Below, in pieces: positions 8,412 through 16,965 of a stretch of 31,064 nucleotides of DNA. The translations under genes were made by a program, and so were the position numbers. How positions within the stretch are numbered: position 1 is the stretch's first letter; each line of letters opens with the position of its first letter. The notes under the pieces are model-generated. The model did not search any database. It saw only the letters and a program-made list of their open reading frames with translations, and was not told where the DNA came from. The DNA is from JAZDKP01 sp043802925 (GTDB lineage Bacteria > Fibrobacterota > OXYB2-FULL-49-7 > JAEUSG01): contig JAZDKP010000190.1 in assembly GCA_043802925.1 (NCBI GenBank), forward strand, positions 1 through 31,064, written 5' to 3'.

Positions 8412-10520
8412 TTGAGAATAAGAAAAGAAGACGGCTGTTTTGGTATGAGTCGGGACATGAAATGTACTTATACCGGCAAAATATTACGAATATTAATGTT
8501 ATTTATAATTAGCATTCATAGTGATTTGACAGGGCAGTGGAATAAAACAGCAGGGCCGCCAGGAGGTTCTGTTAACGCCATTATTACCAATGGAGACACC
8601 ATCTATGCTGGTCTTGAGGGCGGGGGAGTCTATCGGTCAACGACAAACGGAAACGTCTGGAATGATATCAGCGCCGGATTATCAGAAAAATATATTTCAT
8701 CGATGATTATAAACGGGTCATCTCTGTTTGTAGGAACCCCGAACGGTATATATCGGACAAATGATAATGGCGGGACTTGGTTAAAAGTAAGCCCAGGGCT
8801 CTTAATTCGTAACGTTATCAATTTGGCTTCCGATGGAACATTTATTTGGGCAAGTACCTCGGATGTTGGTGTTTTTTGGTCGCCAGACAATGGGAATAAT
8901 TGGGTAGATGTGAGTTATGGTTTGAAAAGTTTAAAAAACAGCGCACTCTATTATTACAACTCAAGAATGTTTGTAGGCAATGACAGCGGCGTGTATTATT
9001 CCTCTGACAGCGGACAAAGTTGGGTCTTAGCAAACAATGGGTTGCCCAAAGCCAAAGCAACTTCCTTTATAGGAATCGGACAATATTTATTCGCGGCAAT
9101 ATCTTTAACCGGAATGTATATGACTTCCGATTATGGATTGAACTGGACCGCTGTGAATACGGGAATAACCGATAACATTATTTTAAAATTAATAAAAAAG
9201 GATACCATTCCTTTAGTCAGCACATATTACAAAGGCATTTTCCAGACCACAAATAACGGCGCGAATTGGATTCCGGTAAATACAGGGCTACCTCTTCAGC
9301 CGATATTTTCGCTTGCGGAGAACGATTCTTTTTTCTTTGCCGGCCTTCAAGGGGGGGGAATCTACCGGACAACAACAATTGGAGGCGTCTGGACAAGCAG
9401 TAACACCGGCCTTGCGGCTTCAATAATATTCTCGCTTTATTCGGCATATGGGTTTATATACGCAGGGACCTATAATGCTGGTATTTTTCGTTCCTCGAAT
9501 GCGGGTGGGCGCTGGGATGCAATCAATAACGGAATGACGGATTACCGTATTTATTCTTACGCATCCTGTGGTTCAACTTTATATGCAGGGACCTGGAATG
9601 GTATTTTCAAGTCTGCGGATAGTGGATTAACATGGGTAAACATAAGTAATATAACTGAAGAGCCTAATATTTTATCAATAGCAGTTATTGACACAACTGT
9701 TTTCATGGTTAACAGGGCCGCCGTATATTCTTCTGCCAATCAGGGCGCGAATTGGGTGAAGATAGGAACCAGTCTTGGGAATATTGATCCCAAAAACCTA
9801 GCCGTCATTGATTCGAACCTGTTTTTAGCCACGTCGGATTCCGGTGCATATCGTTCTTCCGATTGCGGGGCGACATGGTATAAGATAAGCACCGGGCTGC
9901 CAAGAAACACCAGCGTATTTGAAGCCAACGGAAAACTATTTATTGCGGCGACCAACAGTCTTTATATGTCCGATAATTTTGGCAATAACTGGATCTCGGT
10001 CTATAACGGTATCCCAAATTATATGAGCATTAAGACAGTTGTTGGAGACGGTAGAAATCTTTATGTGGGAACGTTAACGGGAGGAGTTTATTATTCTTCA
10101 GACAATGGAGCCAGATGGATATCTGCGAGCGCGGGATTAACCAATGGAGATGCAAATACTCTTTTAATAGATAGTGGCATGGTTTATGTCGGAACAAACC
10201 ATGGGGGAGTCTGGAAACGGTTGATTAATGACCTTGTAGAAGTAGAAAAGCCAGAGGAAGCAACATTTGAAGAAGCAGGAATAATACAGAACCATCCCAA
10301 TCCATTTAATCCGACAACCACCATCCAGTATTATATCCCTAAATTGCATAAAGGGATTTTACAAATATATTCCATAAACGGCTCATTAATATTGAAAAAA
10401 GAGGTGCAGGGAAAAGGCAATTTGGAATGGACGGCTGAACATACGGCCAGCGGGATATTAATATGCAAACTCACAATAGGAAAGAGCGTCTATAAAAAAA
10501 AGATGGTATTATTACGATAA
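8412..10520 (+). CDS. Secreted YCF48/BNR-type beta-propeller with C-terminal sorting tail
   Basis: A protein of about 702 residues from the TTG at 8412; the ATG at 8445 is the alternative. A hydrophobic signal segment follows (KILRILMLFIISI). The body has about 13 repeats of the form Asp/Asn-x-Gly-x-x-Trp...Gly-Leu, alternating with strands such as YAGT..GG(V/I)YRS, as in YCF48, BNR and sortilin-like propellers. An extra Trp-containing strand at each end makes about 14 blades, compatible with two seven-bladed propellers. A linker leads to NHPNPFNPTTTI (Pro629 on), the FlgD-like/type IX-like C-terminal sorting domain common in FCB bacteria, ending in a basic KKKMVLLR. It is probably exported and surface-attached or released. 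Base composition is visibly AT-richer than both neighbours, suggesting separate ancestry. Ligand unknown. Confidence 0.88.
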   Translation: MRIRKEDGCFGMSRDMKCTYTGKILRILMLFIISIHSDLTGQWNKTAGPPGGSVNAIITNGDTIYAGLEGGGVYRSTTNGNVWNDISAGLSEKYISSMIINGSSLFVGTPNGIYRTNDNGGTWLKVSPGLLIRNVINLASDGTFIWASTSDVGVFWSPDNGNNWVDVSYGLKSLKNSALYYYNSRMFVGNDSGVYYSSDSGQSWVLANNGLPKAKATSFIGIGQYLFAAISLTGMYMTSDYGLNWTAVNTGITDNIILKLIKKDTIPLVSTYYKGIFQTTNNGANWIPVNTGLPLQPIFSLAENDSFFFAGLQGGGIYRTTTIGGVWTSSNTGLAASIIFSLYSAYGFIYAGTYNAGIFRSSNAGGRWDAINNGMTDYRIYSYASCGSTLYAGTWNGIFKSADSGLTWVNISNITEEPNILSIAVIDTTVFMVNRAAVYSSANQGANWVKIGTSLGNIDPKNLAVIDSNLFLATSDSGAYRSSDCGATWYKISTGLPRNTSVFEANGKLFIAATNSLYMSDNFGNNWISVYNGIPNYMSIKTVVGDGRNLYVGTLTGGVYYSSDNGARWISASAGLTNGDANTLLIDSGMVYVGTNHGGVWKRLINDLVEVEKPEEATFEEAGIIQNHPNPFNPTTTIQYYIPKLHKGILQIYSINGSLILKKEVQGKGNLEWTAEHTASGILICKLTIGKSVYKKKMVLLR

Positions 10521-10593
10521 ATTACGGATACCGGGACTTTCAGTCTGGGGTATTTAAGCATAGAGACCAACTGACCACCCACTAACATAGTAT

Positions 10594-10616
10594 CTCCCTT
10601 TTTCGAAAAAAGGGAG
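10594..10616. repeat. Palindrome of the CTCCC/GGGAG type
   Basis: The arms CTCCCTTTTT and AAAAA(A)GGGAG flank a central CG with one unpaired A. It is followed by a G run, not a T run, so it is not a canonical + strand terminator. Confidence 0.5.
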
Positions 10617-10764
10617 GGGGGGGCATCTTGCACGATAATTGAGTCATCCCGGTAAACGTCAATAACACCTTGGGGAAATCCCTTTGTGAAAGACCAAATA
10701 TCCAAATTCTTTCTTTCGCTCTTTTTCCAAGGTTAACGTTATTTTCTTTTGCGCCGCAAGCCGA

Positions 10765-10795
10765 CCCCCTCCCTGCCGTCGCGGGAGGGAGGGGG
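10765..10795. repeat. 10-bp-stem GC hairpin (CCCCCTCCCT arms)
   Basis: Perfect arms at 10765-10774 and 10786-10795 with an 11-base loop. It lies about 100 bases upstream of the TPR lipoprotein start. It may be an extragenic palindromic repeat or a 5' leader structure. Confidence 0.6.
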
Positions 10796-10895
10796 AAAAG
10801 GGGGTGGGTTTTTGATTGCAAAACCTGTCCTGCACCCCCGTCTGCGACGAAGGTTGGCGGTGAGGCTTCATTATTTATATATTTTCCCTGTAAAA

Positions 10896-13133
10896 ATGAA
10901 GCACCCCATCCTCTTATTGCTCCTGCTGTTACCCCTCACTTCCTGCGTCTATTTCAACACGTTCTATAACGCGCGCAAGTACTTCGACCAGGCACGCGAG
11001 ACCCAGCAGCGCCGGCTGGCCGCCCAGCAGGCCGACACCGTCAAAAAAGTCGACGATGCCGAGAAAAAGCTTTTCGATAAGGCCATCGAAAAATGCTCCA
11101 AGGTGCTCAAACTTTACCCGCAGAATAAAAAGTACGTGCCTCTTTCAACGCTGTTGCTTGCGGAAATCTATTTCTGGGAGGCCGAATACCCGAGCGCGAT
11201 ACGCAAATGCAACGAATTCATCGCCCACTATCCGGAGCACCCCGAATTTTACCGGGCGGTCTATTTCAAGGGCATGAGCTATTATGGCGACCAAGCCTAT
11301 GAAAAGGCCCAGCTCGAGTTTGAACGCATCCTTGACGGAAAAGCGGCCGGAGACTACCGGAAAAAGGCGCGGTACATGCTGGCGGAAATTTCAGTGGTGC
11401 GCGGCAGCAGCTTTGGCGCCATGGACCAGCTCCAACAGCTCGAAGGGGGCGGTAAAATCCTGAACAGCCTCATCAGTTTCAAGATGGGCCAGCTGCTCTT
11501 CCGCCAAAAGGAATACGCCGAAGCTTTAAAAAAGTTTGAACAGGTCGAGGACGTCAAGGCCGACAAGAGCCTGCCCGAGGTGAACATCCCAGAAAACCTC
11601 AAATACAACGCGGAACTCATGTCCGGGCTCTGCCTGCGTGAGATGGGACAACCGGCAAAGGGGGTGGCCCATTTCGAGAAAATGATAGAGAACGACCGGT
11701 ACTACCGGTTCTTTGGCGATATTTACAACCAGATTGCGGCCTGCCGCGCCCTGGAAAAAAAGAGCGATGAAGCGAAAAAGATATACGAACGCGTGGTCTC
11801 CGAGTATGCCAAGACCCGGGCCGCTGCGGTCGCCTGTTATTCGCTGGGGCTCCTTTACGAGTCCGCTTTTTCCGACCTTCGCACGGCCTTCAAATGGTAC
11901 AAGCGCGCGCAGGAGGAAATGGCCGGGTGCGACGAGGCCAAGCTTGCCAAGGAACGGTACGAGGGGCTCCGCGCCGTCATGTTTCTCACGGCCAATCTCG
12001 ACTCCCTGGTGCTTTCGGATTCCCTGTACCGCAAAGAGGACTCCCTGACCGTGGATTCCATCCGTAAAATGCCCCTTTCGGGCCGTCATTTCCGGGCCGC
12101 TGAAATCTATCTCTACGGTCTTTCCACCGCGGATTCGGCGCTCTACCATTTCCAGCAGATCCTAGCGATTTCTCCAGAAGCGGATACCAGCGCGGGCCTT
12201 AAAGCGGTGCAGATGAAGGCGCTCTTTGCATCGGCCTGGATTAGCGCTAACCTGTTGAACCGGGCCGCGGGCTCCGACAGCCTGTTCAGGGAGGTTCTCC
12301 GCCTTTACCCGGCCACTGAATATGCCAAGGGCGCGGAAAGGGCGCTGGGCCTCGCGGTGACCCAGCGTACGCACAGCGATTCCGTCAATCTCCGTTTCTG
12401 GCAGGCCGAAAGCCTTTTTTACGGCCAAAACGATTGCGCGGCCGCCGTGGCTGCGTTCGAAAAGTTCTATGCGGACTATCCCCTCGAACCCTTTGCGTCC
12501 AAGGCCCTTTTCTCCGCGGCCTGGATATCCGAAGACTGCCTTACCGACAATCCCGGGGCTGAAAAACGCTACCGCCTGGTGCTCGACAGTTTCCCGGAGA
12601 CCGATTACGGACGCTTTGCCCGGCGCAAGCTGGAGGGCAAAAAGGAGGGATTGAAGAATATCGACGCGGTGGGGGCGGAGGGCACCACGTTGACGAGCGA
12701 GATGGAATATAAGATTGAAAAGGCGGGGACAACGACGGAGCGTGCCCGCGAGTCCGGGGACGAGGGCGCCTGGGTGACGCTGGCGTCGCTGACCGCCGTT
12801 GACGGCAAGCTCGAAGGCCCGGCCCGCGCGCAGGACACCATCAAACGCGAGCTGCAGGCCGCAGTCAACGCGGTCGATGAAACCTATATCGACATGGTCG
12901 ACGATAACCTTACGCAGGAAGGGGATCTTATCGTGCGCCTGTGGCTTTCGCCGGCCGGCGAAGTGACCAAGGTCAAGACCGAGACGGTCGCCAAGGGCAT
13001 TTCCGATAAAACCCTCATTGAGGAGGTGCAGGCCATTTTCCAGGGGCTCGAGTTCAAAGAGGCGAAGGAGGCCTGCGCCCTGGAGGTCAAGCTCACGTTC
13101 AAGAACAAATCAAAGGCGCTGCCCGATGAGTAA
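10896..13133 (+). CDS. TPR lipoprotein with AgmX/PglI-like C-terminal domain
   Basis: A 745-residue protein starting at ATG 10896, chosen because it gives a clean lipoprotein signal (poly-Leu, then Leu-Thr-Ser-Cys17). A longer frame to 10749 would bury this signal. The mature start CVYFNTFYNARKYFDQA recalls TPR lipoproteins seen in FCB bacteria. Residues of about 50-620 consist of TPR-like helical pairs (for example LYPQNKKYVPLSTLLLAEIY and AIRKCNEFIAHYPEHPEFYRAV), similar to BamD/YbgF-type outer-membrane TPRs. The last 85 residues or so (GDLIVRLWLSPAGEVTKVK...GLEF) resemble the AgmX/PglI or TonB C-terminal fold. It is probably an outer-membrane-associated scaffold. Its stop overlaps the pyrK start by 8 bases (ATGAGTAA), suggesting translational coupling. 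The precise role is unknown. Confidence 0.85.
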   Translation: MKHPILLLLLLLPLTSCVYFNTFYNARKYFDQARETQQRRLAAQQADTVKKVDDAEKKLFDKAIEKCSKVLKLYPQNKKYVPLSTLLLAEIYFWEAEYPSAIRKCNEFIAHYPEHPEFYRAVYFKGMSYYGDQAYEKAQLEFERILDGKAAGDYRKKARYMLAEISVVRGSSFGAMDQLQQLEGGGKILNSLISFKMGQLLFRQKEYAEALKKFEQVEDVKADKSLPEVNIPENLKYNAELMSGLCLREMGQPAKGVAHFEKMIENDRYYRFFGDIYNQIAACRALEKKSDEAKKIYERVVSEYAKTRAAAVACYSLGLLYESAFSDLRTAFKWYKRAQEEMAGCDEAKLAKERYEGLRAVMFLTANLDSLVLSDSLYRKEDSLTVDSIRKMPLSGRHFRAAEIYLYGLSTADSALYHFQQILAISPEADTSAGLKAVQMKALFASAWISANLLNRAAGSDSLFREVLRLYPATEYAKGAERALGLAVTQRTHSDSVNLRFWQAESLFYGQNDCAAAVAAFEKFYADYPLEPFASKALFSAAWISEDCLTDNPGAEKRYRLVLDSFPETDYGRFARRKLEGKKEGLKNIDAVGAEGTTLTSEMEYKIEKAGTTTERARESGDEGAWVTLASLTAVDGKLEGPARAQDTIKRELQAAVNAVDETYIDMVDDNLTQEGDLIVRLWLSPAGEVTKVKTETVAKGISDKTLIEEVQAIFQGLEFKEAKEACALEVKLTFKNKSKALPDE

Positions 13134-13887
13134 AAAATACAACCTGACGGCTGTTGTGGTCGCCGCCGCCCGCCTTATTCCAAACGGCGCGCAATTGACA
13201 TTCCGGGCGCCGGTCATCGCAAAATCGGCCCGGCCGGGCCAGTTCGTCTTCGTCAAGCCCGCGCTGCTGCGTGAGCCCGTGCTCCGGCGCGCTTTTTCCG
13301 TGTCCGCGGTTGACCGCGTCAAAGGGGACGTATCCGTTTACTTCGACATCAAGGGCGAGGGCACACGCGCCCTGGCCGCGCTTAAAAAAGGGGACACCCT
13401 TGCTGTCACCGGGCCCTGCGGGCACGGGTTTGACCCGCACGGTTTTGGCAGGCGCAACCTCCTGGTCGCGGGCGGATGCGGCATCGCGCCCATGCTGTTC
13501 CTTGCCACGGAACTGAAAAAGAAGGGCCGCAAGGTCGATTTTTACTATGGCGCGCGTACCGCGTCCCAGTTGGTTTACCGTCGCGAACTCGGCCGCCTGT
13601 GCGATACGCTCACCCTGGCCACGGACGATGGCAGTGCCGGGACACGGGGCGTCATCACGCGGCGGCTGCCCGACAGTCCGGAAACGCCGGTTTTTGCCTG
13701 CGGCCCCCGTGCCATGCTGAACGCGTTCCAGCGGCTGCGCCCGGACGCGCAGGTGGCGCTCGAGGCGGAAATGGCCTGCGGCGTGGGCGTGTGCATGGGA
13801 TGCGCGGTCAAAATGGCCGATGGTTCGCTCACGCGCTGCTGCGTCGAAGGGCCCGTGTTCCGCGCATCGGAGGTGTCATGGAACTGA
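13126..13887 (+). CDS. pyrK: Dihydroorotate dehydrogenase electron-transfer subunit
   Basis: A 253-residue FAD/[2Fe-2S] protein of the ferredoxin-reductase family, matching PyrK in length. It passes electrons from PyrD (class 1B) to NAD+. The FAD-binding segment RRAFSVSAV is at about 54-62, and the NAD-binding motif GGCGIAPMLFLA is at about 116-127. Four iron-sulfur cysteines occur in the order Cys218-x4-Cys223-x2-Cys226-x11-Cys238 (or Cys239). The start at 13126 overlaps the previous stop by 8 bases and its own stop overlaps pyrD by 10 bases. An upstream extension to 13018 would lie inside the TPR gene and adds no recognisable sequence. The adjacent pyrD confirms the heteromeric enzyme. Confidence 0.95.
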   Translation: MSKKYNLTAVVVAAARLIPNGAQLTFRAPVIAKSARPGQFVFVKPALLREPVLRRAFSVSAVDRVKGDVSVYFDIKGEGTRALAALKKGDTLAVTGPCGHGFDPHGFGRRNLLVAGGCGIAPMLFLATELKKKGRKVDFYYGARTASQLVYRRELGRLCDTLTLATDDGSAGTRGVITRRLPDSPETPVFACGPRAMLNAFQRLRPDAQVALEAEMACGVGVCMGCAVKMADGSLTRCCVEGPVFRASEVSWN

Positions 13888-14789
13888 GCGTTAAAATAGG
13901 CAGGGTCATGCTGAAAAATCCGGTGGCCGTGGCCTCGGGTACCTTCGGCTATGGCGAGGAGATGAAGGACCTGGTGCGATTGAGCGCCCTCGGCGCCATT
14001 TTTACCAAGGCGGTCACGCTCCAGCCCCGGCAGGGCAACCCGCCCCCCCGCATCGTTGAGACGCCTTCGGGCATGCTCAACGCCATCGGGCTCGCCAATG
14101 TCGGGGTCGAGGCCTTTGTGCGCGACAAGCTGCCGTTCCTGCGTCAATGCGGGGCGCGTATCTTTGTCAATGTGGCCGGTTCCACCATTCCCGAATACGA
14201 AGCCGTGGTACGCCGCCTCAACCGCGCCAAGGGCATTGATGGCTACGAAATCAATGTTTCCTGCCCAAACGTGAAGAAAGGGGGCATCACCTTTTCCTCT
14301 TCGCCTGTGGAAATGGCCAGAGTGGTGCGCGCCCTTCGCAAGGCCACGGCCCGGACCCTCGTCATCAAACTTTCGCCCAATGTCACGGATATCGCCGCCT
14401 ACGCGCGCGCGGCTGAAGGGGAAGGGGCGGACGCGGTGTCGCTCATCAATACGCTCATCGGCATGGCCATCGATATCCGCACGCGCAAGCCGCGGCTCAC
14501 CAACGTCACGGGCGGGCTCTCCGGTCCCGCGGTGCGACCCGTGGGTGTGGCCATGGTTTACAAGGCGGCCCGCGCCGTGCGTATCCCGGTCATCGGCATG
14601 GGCGGCATCGTCTCGGCTCAGGACGCGCTGGAGTACCTCATTGCCGGCGCTGCGGCCGTTCAGGTGGGCACGGGTAATTTTATCGACCCCGCGACCCCGG
14701 GTCGCGTGCTTTTGGGCGTGCGCGAATACATGAAAAAAAACCGCATCCGCCGTATCAAGGACCTCACCGGTTCGCTGATTACTCTATGA
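13878..14789 (+). CDS. pyrD: Dihydroorotate dehydrogenase B (NAD+), catalytic subunit
   Basis: A 303-residue FMN TIM-barrel enzyme oxidising dihydroorotate to orotate in pyrimidine synthesis. The class 1 catalytic base is Cys129 in the motif INVSCPNVKKGG. The FMN phosphate-binding region GMGGIVSAQDALEYLIAGA follows near 250, then VQVGTGNF. A Cys rather than a Ser base, plus a coupled PyrK, identifies class 1B. The start at 13878 is supported by GGAGG at 13869-13873 and matches the usual N-terminus (LSVKIGRVMLKNPV). A longer frame from 13476 is a shadow over pyrK. It overlaps pyrK by 10 bases and rlpA by 4 (ATGA). The rest of the pathway in this window is pyrF on the opposite strand. Confidence 0.96.
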   Translation: MELSVKIGRVMLKNPVAVASGTFGYGEEMKDLVRLSALGAIFTKAVTLQPRQGNPPPRIVETPSGMLNAIGLANVGVEAFVRDKLPFLRQCGARIFVNVAGSTIPEYEAVVRRLNRAKGIDGYEINVSCPNVKKGGITFSSSPVEMARVVRALRKATARTLVIKLSPNVTDIAAYARAAEGEGADAVSLINTLIGMAIDIRTRKPRLTNVTGGLSGPAVRPVGVAMVYKAARAVRIPVIGMGGIVSAQDALEYLIAGAAAVQVGTGNFIDPATPGRVLLGVREYMKKNRIRRIKDLTGSLITL

Positions 14790-15268
14790 TTAAAACATTC
14801 CTTCTCCTGCCCGTCATATTATTATTTTTTGGCTGTTCGAGCCATGTGCGTTTTACACGGCCCGGCAACGCGGACGGACCCGCGCCGCGCCCGGCAGCCG
14901 TCCCAGCAACGGCCCCGGCATCTGCTGAACGCATGGTGCGGCCGGAACCGCAGGCCGAGAATGGCGGGGGCGGGCGGGTGTTCGAGGAGGGTGAGGCCTC
15001 CTATTACGCTCATCAGTTTCACGGCCGGAAAACCTCGAACGGAGAGACCTTTGACATGAACGCGCTCACGGCCGCGCACCGGACGCTTCCGTTTAATACG
15101 CGGGTCCGCGTAAAGAACATGGACAACGGGCAGAGCGTGGTGGTTCGAATCAACGACCGCGGCCCTTTTGCGCGCGACCGAATCATTGACCTGTCACTCG
15201 CGGCAGCGCGGGCCGTGAGTCTGACACAAGCCGGTCATGCGCGCGTCCAGCTGACTCTCGTCGAATGA
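14786..15268 (+). CDS. rlpA: RlpA-family septal ring lytic transglycosylase, lipoprotein
   Basis: A 160-residue lipoprotein with signal MIKTFLLLPVILLFFGC (lipobox Leu-Phe/Phe-Gly-Cys17), a proline/alanine-rich linker (about 20-60), and an RlpA double-psi beta-barrel domain at about 65-158. Diagnostic motifs are GEASYYAHQFHGRKTSNGE and VVVRINDRGPFARDRIIDLS; the Asp in NDRGPF is the conserved catalytic position. In the known family these enzymes cleave denuded glycan strands at the septum. A SPOR domain, present in the E. coli protein, is absent here, so septal targeting may differ. The ATGA overlap with pyrD shows tight coupling despite unrelated function. Confidence 0.93.
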   Translation: MIKTFLLLPVILLFFGCSSHVRFTRPGNADGPAPRPAAVPATAPASAERMVRPEPQAENGGGGRVFEEGEASYYAHQFHGRKTSNGETFDMNALTAAHRTLPFNTRVRVKNMDNGQSVVVRINDRGPFARDRIIDLSLAAARAVSLTQAGHARVQLTLVE

Positions 15269-15295
15269 ACGGAACTTTAAAAAAGAACGGACACC

Positions 15296-16420
<1,125 letters not shown>

Positions 16421-16434
16421 ACGTTATAAACGCC

Positions 16435-16965
16435 ATGAAGTCAAAAGTATGCGAAGACCTTGAGCGGAGCGCGGTGCGGGGGCAACCCCTGTTCCGCGTG
16501 GCCTATGCCGACGCTGACTTTTCGGGCGCCAAACTGCGCACGGCCCGGCTGCCGGGCGTTCGCTTTACCCGCTGTAAGCTCGATTTTTCGGATCTCACCG
16601 AGGCTTACCTGCCCCGGGCCGTCTTTGATGAATGCGTCATCAACGACGCCCAGTTTTCCGGCACCTACCTCCGGGGCGCACGTTTCGTTAAATGCAAGTT
16701 CCGGAACGCCAATCTTTACGGCGCCAACCTGGCCGAAGCGGTGTTCGAAGACTGCGACATTATGGCCACGGACTTAAGTTACACCGAGTTCTCCGAGGCC
16801 TCCCTCCGGAACTGCCGTCTTAAGAACTGCAAGGCCTTCCTGGCCGATTTTACGAATGTGCAGCCGCAGTGGCTGAACGGCATCCAGGACGAAATCCGGG
16901 AGGCGCTGCTGCCGCCCGGGTTCACCCCGGTTGCCGCAAACGCGCATGTCAAAAAGAAAACATAA
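16435..16965 (+). CDS. Pentapeptide-repeat protein
   Basis: A 176-residue protein, start chosen at ATG 16435, 14 bases after the lepB stop; an upstream extension lies inside lepB. Residues of about 27-145 are pentapeptide repeats of the A(D/N)LXX type with frequent Phe/Leu at the central position (ADFSGAKLR, CKLDFSDLTEAYL, ANLYGANLAEAVF). About 22-24 units would form a right-handed quadrilateral beta-helix. There is no signal peptide, so it is probably cytoplasmic. Family members include DNA-mimic gyrase protectors, but most have no known function and nothing here decides. The last 20 bases overlap guaA. Cys is unusually frequent (VCED, TRCKL, DECVI, VKCKF, EDCDI, RNCRLKNC), consistent with core positions of the helix. 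Confidence 0.88.
   Translation: MKSKVCEDLERSAVRGQPLFRVAYADADFSGAKLRTARLPGVRFTRCKLDFSDLTEAYLPRAVFDECVINDAQFSGTYLRGARFVKCKFRNANLYGANLAEAVFEDCDIMATDLSYTEFSEASLRNCRLKNCKAFLADFTNVQPQWLNGIQDEIREALLPPGFTPVAANAHVKKKT

Larger units (their letters stand above)
10521..10895. other. Hairpin-rich intergenic region
   Basis: No gene is supported in these 375 bases. They contain an imperfect inverted repeat just after the propeller stop (about 10528-10552), a CTCCCTTTTT/AAAAAGGGAG-type palindrome (10594-10616), and a CCCCCTCCCT...AGGGAGGGGG hairpin (10765-10795) followed by further G runs. A long open frame reading into the next gene from 10749 crosses the last hairpin and is not credible as coding, because the lipoprotein signal begins at 10896. 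Confidence 0.6.

Noticed and set aside
10749..10895. N-terminal extension of the TPR lipoprotein
   Set aside because: It crosses a GC hairpin, has low-complexity content and would bury a clean lipobox signal that begins at 10896.
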